33,722 nt of DNA, taken from contig JALHJR010000024.1 in the NCBI GenBank assembly GCA_022840405.1, positions 1-33,722 on the forward strand, in the 5' to 3' direction. The notes beneath the pieces were generated by a model. It worked only from the letters and a program-made list of their open reading frames with translations. It was not told the DNA's origin and ran no database searches. This DNA is from Tepidanaerobacter acetatoxydans_A. GTDB taxonomy: Bacteria; Bacillota; Thermosediminibacteria; Thermosediminibacterales; Tepidanaerobacteraceae. Positions 25,633 to 33,605 of this stretch are shown piece by piece. Within the stretch, counting starts at the first letter, position 1; every line of letters starts with the position of its first letter. Position numbers and translations under genes: made by a program.

Positions 25633-26838
25633 ATGGCAAATCCGACTTCTTGGCTATACGTAGATTTGAATACAATATCAGAGAATATTAAAACTATAAA
25701 AAATTATATTGGCGCAACTCGATTATTGGTAGTAGTTAAGGCTAATGCTTATGGGCACGGGATGTATCCTGTTGCCGCATGTGCCGTAGAGAGTGGAGCT
25801 GATTATTTGGGTGTATCTTCTTTAGAAGAAGGTATTTTTTTGCGAAAAAGCAAGATAAAGGAACCAGTTCTTGTTTTTAATACTATACTGCCCGAACAAG
25901 CTGAAGATGCATTGAATTATGACTTAACAGTTACTGTTTGTTCTTTTGATACTGTACAAGCCCTTAATGATGCAGCCGCAAAAATGAATAAAAAAGCTTT
26001 CGTACATGTGAAGATTGATACAGGGTTAGGAAGATTTGGCGTATTACCTGAACATGCTGTTGAAATGGTTCATATAATAACAGCTAATTTCAAGAACATT
26101 TACATTGAGGGAATTTATACACATTTTTCCTTGGCAACAAACGAAAGTATTACCCGTAAACAATTTAACATATTTTTATCAATTATAAAAGAATTAGAGC
26201 ATCAAGGCTATAAAATACCCTTAAAGCATGTATGTAATAGCACTGCAATGTTAAATTATGCCGAGATGCATTTGGATATGGTCAGAGTGGGGAACTTAGT
26301 ATATGGGTTATGCCCCTCAAAAAATCTAAAAATAAGTAATCCCTCAAAAATCTATTCCAAAATAATCTTTTTAAAAACCTTGCCTAAAGGGCATTATGTC
26401 GGATATGGCAATAGATTTAAAACTCGAAGGCATACTACAGTGGCTATAGTGCCTTTCGGCTATTATGACGGTCTTGAGCTTTTTATCTCTCAGCCTAATG
26501 GGATTTGGGATAGTCTTAAAAATCTTATCAAACAGATTTTAGCAAGTTTTGGGGTAATCGCTGCCAATAGAACCGTAAAGGTGAATGGTATTCAATGCAA
26601 TATATTAGGCAAAATAAGTATGCAAAGTTGTATAGTCGATGTCACAGATATAAAAGATAAAGTGTTTATCGGTGATGTTGTAGAACTTAGTGCCAGACGA
26701 ATAAACTTATCGCATAGTATTGCTAGGGTTTATCATAAAGCTGATAATATTTTTTTAGTAGACAAGGCTGTTTCGGACGAAGATGAAGTAAATTTATCAC
26801 ACGGAACCGAACAAAGGAGCGAAACATCAATTGTGTAG
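25633..26838 (+). CDS. alr: Alanine racemase family protein (divergent)
   Basis: The 401-aa protein is a fold-type III PLP enzyme. The cofactor lysine is Lys36 in VVVKANAYGHG. The arginine contacting the PLP ring nitrogen is in VRVGNLVYG (Arg218), and the second catalytic base is likely Tyr258 in HYVGYGNRF. The expected CMD motif after the tyrosine reads SMQ, so the Asp is Gln331. The tyrosine-to-methionine distance is 72 residues, against 47 in the Geobacillus enzyme, an insertion of about 25 residues. It probably still racemises alanine for wall D-Ala, but another amino acid is possible. The C-terminal 20 residues are a charged tail. It has its own promoter and overlaps dut by eight bases. 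Confidence 0.85.
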   Translation: MANPTSWLYVDLNTISENIKTIKNYIGATRLLVVVKANAYGHGMYPVAACAVESGADYLGVSSLEEGIFLRKSKIKEPVLVFNTILPEQAEDALNYDLTVTVCSFDTVQALNDAAAKMNKKAFVHVKIDTGLGRFGVLPEHAVEMVHIITANFKNIYIEGIYTHFSLATNESITRKQFNIFLSIIKELEHQGYKIPLKHVCNSTAMLNYAEMHLDMVRVGNLVYGLCPSKNLKISNPSKIYSKIIFLKTLPKGHYVGYGNRFKTRRHTTVAIVPFGYYDGLELFISQPNGIWDSLKNLIKQILASFGVIAANRTVKVNGIQCNILGKISMQSCIVDVTDIKDKVFIGDVVELSARRINLSHSIARVYHKADNIFLVDKAVSDEDEVNLSHGTEQRSETSIV

Positions 26839-27283
26839 CAAAATAAAGATAATAGTATGTAAAGTTGAAGGGGCAGAAGATATTTCTTTGCCTCAGTATA
26901 TGACTTCTGGAGCTGCAGGAATGGATTTGGCAGCTAATGTTTCCGAAATTACATATTTGGAGGCAGGAGAATTTAAAGTTATCCCTTGCGGAATAAAAAT
27001 CGAAATTCCGACTGGATTTGAAGCTCAAATCCGTCCCAGGAGCGGTTTAGCCGTAAATCATGGCATTACAGTGCTCAACAGTCCGGGAACTATTGACTGT
27101 GACTATAGAGGAGAATTAAAAGTTATTTTGATTAACCACGGCAAACAAAAATTCGCAATAAAGAGAGGTGACAGGATAGCTCAGCTCGTAATTGCCAAAG
27201 TAGTAGAAGCTGAAATCTGCCAAGACCGCAATCTGTGTGAAACGGAAAGAGGGAACGGTGGATTTGGGCACACTGGTATGTAG
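26831..27283 (+). CDS. dut: dUTP diphosphatase
   Basis: dUTPase hydrolyses dUTP to dUMP, keeping uracil out of DNA and supplying thymidylate synthesis. The 150-aa product has the trimeric family's five motifs: SGAAGMDLAA, PCGIKIEIP, RPRSGLAVNHGITVLNSPGTID with the catalytic Asp, GDRIAQLVI, and the C-terminal arm RGNGGFGHTG. TTG 26831 lies inside the alr end and follows AAGGAG (26814-26819), spaced 11 bases. It looks cotranscribed with alr. B. subtilis does not have dut at this locus. Confidence 0.95.
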   Translation: MCSKIKIIVCKVEGAEDISLPQYMTSGAAGMDLAANVSEITYLEAGEFKVIPCGIKIEIPTGFEAQIRPRSGLAVNHGITVLNSPGTIDCDYRGELKVILINHGKQKFAIKRGDRIAQLVIAKVVEAEICQDRNLCETERGNGGFGHTGM

Positions 27284-27339
27284 TGAATTTGCATTTTTTT
27301 ACTTCTCAGGTCATAAAATATGGTTGGGAGGTAAAAAAA

Positions 27340-27633
27340 ATGAAACTAAGTGAATTGAGCGGAAAGGAAATAATCAATCTTTACAGTGGATCAAGACTTG
27401 GAATACTTGGGAATTCAGATTTGGTTTTAGACGAAGTTTCCGGTAAAATAATTTATTTACTGATACCTAAAAAGAATTCGTGGTTTTTTACTTTTACCTT
27501 GAGAGATCGGAGCTATACTGAAGTAGTATGGGATTCGATAAAAAAAATAGGGCCGGATATTGTTATTATTGATGTGGAAGACTGCAATCATAAAAAATAT
27601 GATGATTTAAGAAAAAGCAAAAATTACACTTAA
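27340..27633 (+). CDS. ymxH: YlmC/YmxH family PRC-barrel protein
   Basis: This 97-aa protein is a single PRC-barrel domain of the YlmC/YmxH type, linked to sporulation in Firmicutes; its molecular role is unknown. The family opening is visible as MKLSELSGKEIINLYSGSRLG, followed by LVLDEVSGKIIYLLIP. ATG 27340 follows GGGAGGT (27326-27332). An upstream in-frame extension from GTG 27283 has no ribosome site and lacks family similarity. In B. subtilis ymxH is followed by dpaA, dpaB, asd, dapG and dapA; here RNase J comes directly after it. Confidence 0.85.
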   Translation: MKLSELSGKEIINLYSGSRLGILGNSDLVLDEVSGKIIYLLIPKKNSWFFTFTLRDRSYTEVVWDSIKKIGPDIVIIDVEDCNHKKYDDLRKSKNYT

Positions 27634-27654
27634 GTTGTTGGAGGTGTTTTGTTA

Positions 27655-29328
27655 TTGTCAAAAAATGAACAAGACAAATTACTTATCATTCCCTTGGGTG
27701 GGATGGGTGAGATAGGTAAAAATATGACAGTTATTCAGTATGGTAAAGAGATTTTGCTAATCGATTCGGGTTTAATGTTTCCCGAAGAGGAAATGCTTGG
27801 AATAGACATAGTAATTCCGGATATAACATATCTTATTGAAAATAAAGAGTATATAAAGGGTATTCTAATAACACATGGACATGAAGACCATATTGGAGCA
27901 CTCCCTTATGTACTTCAACAGATAAATGCCCCACTATATGGAACAAAATTGACTTTAGGTTTGGTTGAAGGCAAGTTAAAGGAAACAAGGCTTAATAAAA
28001 AAAATATATCGATGAATGTAGTAAAGCCGCCAACTACTATCAATATAGGCAGTTTTGCTGTGGATTTCATCAGGGTAAATCATAGTATCCCAGATGCAGT
28101 TGGATTTGCAATTCATACACCTGTTGGCATAATTTGTCATACGGGGGATTTTAAATTAGATCAAACTCCTGTAAATGGCGAAAAAGCAGATCTTCATAAA
28201 TTTGCAGAATTAGGTTCAAAGGGTGTGCTTGCACTTTTGTCCGACAGCACTAATGCAGAGCGCGAAGGATATACTATGTCAGAAAAGGTAGTAGGTCATA
28301 CCATTGAAGATATATTTAAAACAGTTACAGGTCGAATTATCGTAGCGACTTTTGCGTCAAATATACATCGAATTCAGCAGATTTTTGATGCCGCATATAA
28401 GAACGACAGGAAAGTGGCAGTAGTAGGCAGAAGTATGGTGAATGTGGTGAATATTGCGCTGGACTTAGGTTATCTTACCATACCCAAATCTTTATTGATG
28501 GATTTAGATGAAATAAACCGTTTGCCAAAAGAAAAAGTCGTAATAATTACCACAGGGAGTCAGGGTGAACCTATGTCTGCATTAACTCGAATGGCCATGT
28601 CTGAGCATAAAAAAGTTGAGATAATGCCTGAAGACACAGTGCTTATTTCTGCAAGTCCCATTCCGGGAAATGAAAAATTCATAGCTAGAACGATAGACCA
28701 TTTATTTAAAAAGGGTGCAAATGTTATATACGAAGCAATATCCGGTGTTCATGTTTCAGGTCATGCAAGTCAAGAAGAATTAAAACTAATGCTGAACCTT
28801 GTAAAACCCAGATTTTTCATACCTGTTCATGGAGAATATAGGCATCTTGTCCATCATTCGCATTTGGCTATGGAAGTTGGCATTCCTTCAGAAAATATTT
28901 TCATCGTTGAAAACGGTAGAATTTTAGAATTTACTAAGGATTCATGCAAAATGGCAGGGAGGGTTACTGCCGGTAAGGTTCTTGTTGACGGTTTAGGTGT
29001 AGGGGATGTAGGAAATATAGTATTAAGGGACCGCAAACAACTTTCACAAGATGGTATTTTGATTGTTGTAGTAGCCATAGACAAGGAAACAGGTGAAGTT
29101 GTTTCAGGTCCGGATATAATCTCAAGAGGTTTTGTATATGTAAGAGAGTCTGAGGAACTTATGGAACAAGCTCGCGAAAAAGTTAAACAAGCTTTAAGAA
29201 AATGTCAGGAAGAAAATATTAGTGAATGGTCTACAATAAAGTCTCAAGTAAGGGAACATTTAGGCAAGCTCTTGTTTGAACAGACTCGCAGAAGGCCCAT
29301 GATATTACCTATTATTATGGAAGTATGA
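27655..29328 (+). CDS. rnjA: Ribonuclease J
   Basis: RNase J is a metallo-beta-lactamase/beta-CASP nuclease with 5'-to-3' exonuclease and endonuclease activity, central to mRNA and rRNA processing. The 557-aa product has HGHEDH at residues 74-79, the positions seen in B. subtilis RNase J1, plus HTGDFKLD, GRSMVN, TGSQGEP and GVHVSGHAS. All metal ligands are present, so it is J1-like in chemistry although the locus corresponds to rnjB in B. subtilis. TTG 27655 is preferred because GGAGGTG (27640-27646) is eight bases away; TTG 27649 is too close. A strong terminator overlaps its stop codon. Confidence 0.93.
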   Translation: MSKNEQDKLLIIPLGGMGEIGKNMTVIQYGKEILLIDSGLMFPEEEMLGIDIVIPDITYLIENKEYIKGILITHGHEDHIGALPYVLQQINAPLYGTKLTLGLVEGKLKETRLNKKNISMNVVKPPTTINIGSFAVDFIRVNHSIPDAVGFAIHTPVGIICHTGDFKLDQTPVNGEKADLHKFAELGSKGVLALLSDSTNAEREGYTMSEKVVGHTIEDIFKTVTGRIIVATFASNIHRIQQIFDAAYKNDRKVAVVGRSMVNVVNIALDLGYLTIPKSLLMDLDEINRLPKEKVVIITTGSQGEPMSALTRMAMSEHKKVEIMPEDTVLISASPIPGNEKFIARTIDHLFKKGANVIYEAISGVHVSGHASQEELKLMLNLVKPRFFIPVHGEYRHLVHHSHLAMEVGIPSENIFIVENGRILEFTKDSCKMAGRVTAGKVLVDGLGVGDVGNIVLRDRKQLSQDGILIVVVAIDKETGEVVSGPDIISRGFVYVRESEELMEQAREKVKQALRKCQEENISEWSTIKSQVREHLGKLLFEQTRRRPMILPIIMEV

Positions 29329-29352
29329 CAAATCCTTTGTCATACTTCTTTT
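29320..29352 (+). terminator. Intrinsic terminator overlapping the RNase J stop codon
   Basis: GAAGTATGACAAA (29320-29332) pairs perfectly, 13 bp, with TTTGTCATACTTC (29336-29348) around TCC, then TTTT. The TGA stop (29326-29328) lies within the left arm. Confidence 0.92.
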
Positions 29353-29409
29353 GCATATTTATTGTAAAAGATTCAAAGAATAAAATAAACATTTAGGAAG
29401 GATGATTTA

Positions 29410-30132
29410 ATGTTACAATATGATGTTTTTTCCTGTAATGAGATTTCTGCTAAAAATCAAAACATGCAGACATCTGAAGATACTGCAACTGAAACACTAC
29501 AGCAATTGGGCCAGCTTGAAGTACCAAAGATGGAAAGCAACTTCTATTCAATTACTATAGTAGGACAAATTGAAGGCCATATAGTGCTACCGCCGCAGAA
29601 TAAAACTACTAAATATGAGCATATTATTCCACAATTGATAGCTATAGAACAAAATCCGAAGATTAAAGGCTTGTTAGTTATACTAAACACTGTAGGTGGT
29701 GATGTTGAGGCAGGGCTTGCTATTGCAGAAATGATTGTAGGCATGACAAAACCCACAGTATCTCTAGTTTTAGGCGGAGGGCATAGCATTGGTGTACCTA
29801 TAGCGGTTGCCAGTGATTACTCTTTCATAGCCGAAACTGCTACTATGACTATTCATCCTATACGGCTTACAGGGCTTGTGATAGGCGTCCCACAAACATA
29901 TGAATATTTGGATAAAATGCAGGACCGTGTCATAAAATTTATTGTTGAACATTCTAAAATTGATGAAGAATCCTTTAGAGAGTTGATGTTTAGCACAGGT
30001 AAACTTGCTCGAGATATAGGAACTGTGTTAGTAGGTTCAGATGCCGTAAAATGTGGATTAATTGATGAGGTTGGAGGAATTGGTGCTGCCATAAAAAAAT
30101 TAGAAGAAATGATTAAACTAGTTAACAATTAA
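29410..30132 (+). CDS. tepA: TepA/YlfB ClpP-like serine protease
   Basis: The 240-aa protein is a ClpP/crotonase-fold family member related to B. subtilis TepA, which was described as translocation-enhancing. Catalytic elements are the GHSIGVP nucleophile serine (near residue 125) and TIHPIR histidine (near 145). VILNTVGGDVEAGLAIAEMI forms the substrate-strand region, and DAVKCGLIDEVGG follows as in ClpP. The first 40 residues are a variable N-terminal tail with no clear signal peptide. ATG 29410 follows AGGAAGGATG. It keeps the B. subtilis order RNase J-tepA-ylzJ-spoIIIE. Confidence 0.9.
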   Translation: MLQYDVFSCNEISAKNQNMQTSEDTATETLQQLGQLEVPKMESNFYSITIVGQIEGHIVLPPQNKTTKYEHIIPQLIAIEQNPKIKGLLVILNTVGGDVEAGLAIAEMIVGMTKPTVSLVLGGGHSIGVPIAVASDYSFIAETATMTIHPIRLTGLVIGVPQTYEYLDKMQDRVIKFIVEHSKIDEESFRELMFSTGKLARDIGTVLVGSDAVKCGLIDEVGGIGAAIKKLEEMIKLVNN

Positions 30133-30152
30133 ATGTTTATGAGGTGATTTTA

Positions 30153-30368
30153 TTGCTGTTATATACAACAATGCCTTTAGAAATCGTTCTTGATGGAATA
30201 TATAAAGAGCATGAATATAAAGAGATTGATACTAATGGAGTAAAATTAATTGTAGAATGTATAGGGATAAATCAAGGTAAGATAGTAAGGCTTCTCAGTA
30301 GCAACCCTCAGGATTTTTTAAATCCAAACTTTTTTCCAGGGAAAATAATAACATTTTCTCTTCAATAG
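30153..30368 (+). CDS. ylzJ: YlzJ-like protein
   Basis: This small 71-aa protein matches the YlzJ family seen between tepA and spoIIIE in spore formers; no function is known. The typical opening MLLYTTMPLEIVL is visible, then a polar beta-rich stretch, and the C-terminus ends in NPNFFPGKII. TTG 30153 is preferred over GTG 30144, since AGGTG (30142-30146) is the ribosome site and overlaps the latter. A short hairpin with seven T's begins at its stop codon. Confidence 0.8.
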   Translation: MLLYTTMPLEIVLDGIYKEHEYKEIDTNGVKLIVECIGINQGKIVRLLSSNPQDFLNPNFFPGKIITFSLQ

Positions 30369-30387
30369 ACCTTATGGTCTTTTTTTA
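30367..30387 (+). terminator. Short hairpin terminator after ylzJ
   Basis: AGACC (30367-30371) pairs with GGTCT (30376-30380) around TTAT, followed by a run of seven T's. The stem overlaps the TAG stop. At 5 bp it is weak, but the T-run is good. Confidence 0.55.
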
Positions 30388-30448
30388 TATAACAAGAAAG
30401 GATTTTTTGAAGATATGGAGAATAATAAAATTACTGAGGTGTAACGAA

Positions 30449-32629
30449 ATGGCAAAATCAACACAAAATATTAAAAATACAAAAAGTGATATTCAGTGGG
30501 AAATTAACGGGCTTCTTTTAATTTCATTTGGAGTGCTTGGGATTTTTTCAATATATACCAATGCCGTTGGTGCAGTAGGAAACTTTATAAGTAAAAACTT
30601 CAAGGGGTTTGCAGGTCAAGCTGCTGTATTAATTCCTATACTAGTAATGCTTGCAGGAGTGTACTGCTTATATTATAAGAAAAAACCAAATGTATCCTTC
30701 CGAACAATTGGACTTCTTATTATTTTTACAGTAACGGTCTTATTGATCCATTTAAAACCTCATGCAAACATGATCGAAAAGAATTTTATAAATCGATTGA
30801 GAACAAGTGCTGATATAGGCGTTGAAGGAGTTGGTGGTGGGATTTTAGGCGAAATAGGTTTGTCATTCCTAATAAGTATTTTTGGCACTACCGGATCTAC
30901 GATACTGATGATTACTTTTGTAATTATAGGTATTATCTTGATTACCGGAAAGCCGCTAACGGGTTTAATACAAAAAATAAAGCCATCTAATAAAAATAAG
31001 AACATTCCAATAAACCTACCATCTCAAAATAAAAATATAAAAGTTATAACTAATATGATTGATGAATCTTCTGTTTGCGAAAACGATAGTAGGGGAATAG
31101 AAGAAGATGCCATTTTAAAAAACCGGGAAGAAAATCAAACTAAAAAGTTGGAAAAAGATAGAGAAGTTAAGGAAGAACCAATTATTATAAATGGCGACAA
31201 TGAAGAGGAAAAAAAATACAAACTACCTCCTGTATCTTTGCTGCATAAAAATACTATCAAACAAGGTGGTTTCAGTGAAAAAGAATTATTAAACAGTGCA
31301 CAAACACTCGAAAACACATTAGAAAGTTTTGGCTTACAGGCGAAGGTAATACAGGTTAATTGCGGCCCAACTATTACGAGATTTGAAGTGCAGCCGTCTC
31401 CAGGCACAAAAGTTAGCCGAATTGTTAATTTAGCAGATGACATAGCCTTAAGCTTGGCCGCCTCTGATGTTAGGATAGAAGCTCCTATTCCCGGAAAAGC
31501 AGCAATTGGTATAGAAGTTCCAAACAAAGCTAAATCTCCTGTATATTTACGAGACGTACTAGAATCGACAGAATTTCGTACATCCATATCCAAATTGACT
31601 ATAGCGTTGGGTAAGGACATAGGTGGAAATCCTATGGTTACAGATTTGTCAGATATGCCTCATCTACTAATTGCAGGAGCAACCGGATCAGGCAAAAGTG
31701 TTTGTATAAATTCAATTATTTCCAGCATTTTATACAAAGCTTACCCTAATGAGGTAAAGTTTATGATGATAGATCCAAAGGTTGTCGAATTGGCAGTATA
31801 TGATGGTATACCACATTTATTAACTCCTGTAGTCACAGATGCTAAAAAGGCTGCTGTGGCACTAAATTGGATGGTAACAGAAATGGAAAGAAGGTATCAA
31901 GCCTTTGCGAAAGAAGGTGTCCGAGAAATAGCAAGGTATAATGAAGTAAACAATGAAAAGCCAATGCCAAAAATATTGGTAATAATTGATGAATTAGCTG
32001 ATTTAATGATGGTTTCTCCACGGGAAGTCGAAGATAGCATATGCCGACTTGCTCAGATGGCAAGAGCTGCCGGTATACATTTGGTGGTGGCTACTCAGCG
32101 ACCCTCTGTAGACATAATAACAGGTCTGATTAAGGCTAATATTCCATCTAGAATTTCCTTTGCTGTTTCTTCACAAATAGATTCTAGAACCATACTTGAT
32201 ATATCCGGTGCCGAGAAACTACTTGGTAAAGGAGATATGCTTTTCTTTCCGGTGGGGGCGTCTAAGCCCACTAGAATTCAAGGGGCTTATATATCAGAAG
32301 AAGAAGTTGAAAATCTGGTAGATTTTAGCAAGAAACAAAGAGAACCTAAATACGAAAAAAATCTTTCCGACTTTAATGAAATAGAGATTGATAATAAAAG
32401 GCATGAAGAATCTGATGAGTTATTCCATGAGGCTGTATCATTGGTGTTGGATAGCGGCCAGGCTTCTATTTCTATGTTGCAACGGAGGTTAAGAATAGGA
32501 TATGCTCGTGCGGCAAGACTTATCGATGAAATGGAGGAATGCGGATTTATAGGCGGATATGAAGGTACTAAACCCAGGGAAATCTTAATTACCAAAGAAT
32601 ATTTTGATGAATACATTAATAATCAATAA
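30449..32629 (+). CDS. spoIIIE: DNA translocase SpoIIIE/FtsK
   Basis: This is the septum-bound ATPase that pumps chromosomal DNA into the forespore or clears it from the division septum. The 726-aa product has four N-terminal membrane helices (roughly 18-170), a charged linker (about 175-270), then the motor with Walker A GATGSGKSV (Lys416) and Walker B LVIIDELADLM. A C-terminal gamma winged-helix domain (SMLQRRLRIGYARAARLIDEME) reads polarity sequences. ATG 30449 follows GAGGTG (30436-30441); an upstream in-frame extension from 30374 runs through the ylzJ terminator and is not credible. Whether it serves sporulation, division or both is not decidable from sequence. Confidence 0.95.
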   Translation: MAKSTQNIKNTKSDIQWEINGLLLISFGVLGIFSIYTNAVGAVGNFISKNFKGFAGQAAVLIPILVMLAGVYCLYYKKKPNVSFRTIGLLIIFTVTVLLIHLKPHANMIEKNFINRLRTSADIGVEGVGGGILGEIGLSFLISIFGTTGSTILMITFVIIGIILITGKPLTGLIQKIKPSNKNKNIPINLPSQNKNIKVITNMIDESSVCENDSRGIEEDAILKNREENQTKKLEKDREVKEEPIIINGDNEEEKKYKLPPVSLLHKNTIKQGGFSEKELLNSAQTLENTLESFGLQAKVIQVNCGPTITRFEVQPSPGTKVSRIVNLADDIALSLAASDVRIEAPIPGKAAIGIEVPNKAKSPVYLRDVLESTEFRTSISKLTIALGKDIGGNPMVTDLSDMPHLLIAGATGSGKSVCINSIISSILYKAYPNEVKFMMIDPKVVELAVYDGIPHLLTPVVTDAKKAAVALNWMVTEMERRYQAFAKEGVREIARYNEVNNEKPMPKILVIIDELADLMMVSPREVEDSICRLAQMARAAGIHLVVATQRPSVDIITGLIKANIPSRISFAVSSQIDSRTILDISGAEKLLGKGDMLFFPVGASKPTRIQGAYISEEEVENLVDFSKKQREPKYEKNLSDFNEIEIDNKRHEESDELFHEAVSLVLDSGQASISMLQRRLRIGYARAARLIDEMEECGFIGGYEGTKPREILITKEYFDEYINNQ

Positions 32630-32722
32630 ATTTTCCGAGAAGGGCCAAATATATTAAATCAAAGTGTCATTTTATCTTAAATTTAAATTTGAAAAAGATC
32701 AGAACAGGAGGGGGCGGAAAAA

Positions 32723-33583
32723 CTGAGCTATGACATTAATAACATCAAAACTCCAACAGAACTTGGTACGTATTTAAAAAGCGCTAGAGAACAAGCAAAT
32801 ATATCTATGGAACAAATACAAAAAGAAACAAAAATAAGAACAAAATATTTAACGGCTATTGAAAATGGTGATTTTTCCGTGATACCAGGTGGCGATGTTT
32901 ATGTTAAAGGCTTTCTAAAAAATTATGCTGATACCATAGGACTTGATTCCAGTGTAGTTATTGAACTTTATAAAAAGGTAACCGGTAAAGAAAATGAAAA
33001 TGATGAAACAGACTCGACTGCTTCATTAGCACAAGATTCGGCAAAGGTAGACGATTTATCCGGTAAACCAAAGCATAAAATCGTTAGCATTGCTGTCCTA
33101 TTAGTAATATTTTTGATATTAGCAGTGACATTTATAAAAGCATTTAAGCCAAAGCATTCTCAGCATGAAACAAAACCACCTATGTTTCAAAGCTTACCTG
33201 AAGATGAAACCAACAAACCAGATGTTGAAGATACTACACATAGTATAGAAGACTTAAATGATGTAGAGGATACAAAGGATGCAGAAGTAATAGTAGAGGT
33301 AACAGAAGACTCAAAGCAGCAAACAGTATATGTTGTTGATGCTGATTTTGTCGAAGTAACCATGAATGTTACAGAAGGCAGATGCTGGATTTCTGTTATG
33401 AAAGACGGTATTGCCGACTTTGAAGGAACTTTAAATATGGGAGAAACGAAAACATGGAGAGCAGAAAAAGATATTAGTATAAGAATAGGCAACCCTCCTG
33501 TGATTAATTTAGTGATTAACGGTAAAGACTTTGGAAGGCCTACGGGAGAAACCCGAAACTTTATTTTCAAGAGAAGAACTTAA
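32723..33583 (+). CDS. rodZ: RodZ-like protein (YmfM) with probable CTG start
   Basis: RodZ links MreB and cell-shape machinery to the membrane. The 286-aa protein has an N-terminal helix-turn-helix (HTH_25: ELGTYLKSAREQANISMEQI, then TKIRTKYLTAIE), one membrane helix at about 116-138, an acidic linker and a C-terminal beta domain (from about 195). The first ATG in frame is 32807, but it would delete the first third of the HTH. Between the upstream stop at 32690 and that ATG the only NTG codon in frame is CTG 32723, nine bases after AGGAGGGGG (32706-32714). The stop codon lies inside the terminator stem. Confidence 0.88.
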   Translation: MSYDINNIKTPTELGTYLKSAREQANISMEQIQKETKIRTKYLTAIENGDFSVIPGGDVYVKGFLKNYADTIGLDSSVVIELYKKVTGKENENDETDSTASLAQDSAKVDDLSGKPKHKIVSIAVLLVIFLILAVTFIKAFKPKHSQHETKPPMFQSLPEDETNKPDVEDTTHSIEDLNDVEDTKDAEVIVEVTEDSKQQTVYVVDADFVEVTMNVTEGRCWISVMKDGIADFEGTLNMGETKTWRAEKDISIRIGNPPVINLVINGKDFGRPTGETRNFIFKRRT

Positions 33584-33605
33584 AAAGTTCTTCTCTTGAT
33601 TTTAT
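33567..33605 (+). terminator. Strong terminator of rodZ, target site of the intron
   Basis: A perfect 15-bp stem, TCAAGAGAAGAACTT (33567-33581) with AAGTTCTTCTCTTGA (33585-33599), has an AAA loop and is followed by TTTTAT. The rodZ stop TAA (33581-33583) is in the apex. The group II intron begins on the next base, 33606. Confidence 0.93.

Noticed and set aside
27283..27339. Longer ymxH start at GTG overlapping the dut stop
   Set aside because: It has no ribosome site, and the PRC-barrel family begins at MKLSEL (27340).
30374..30448. Longer spoIIIE start
   Set aside because: The extension begins within the ylzJ terminator, lacks a ribosome site and resembles no FtsK N-terminus; GAGGTG serves ATG 30449.
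31135..31620. 161-codon minus-strand frame opposite spoIIIE
   Set aside because: It is antisense to the conserved FtsK beta region with no ribosome site; a shadow.
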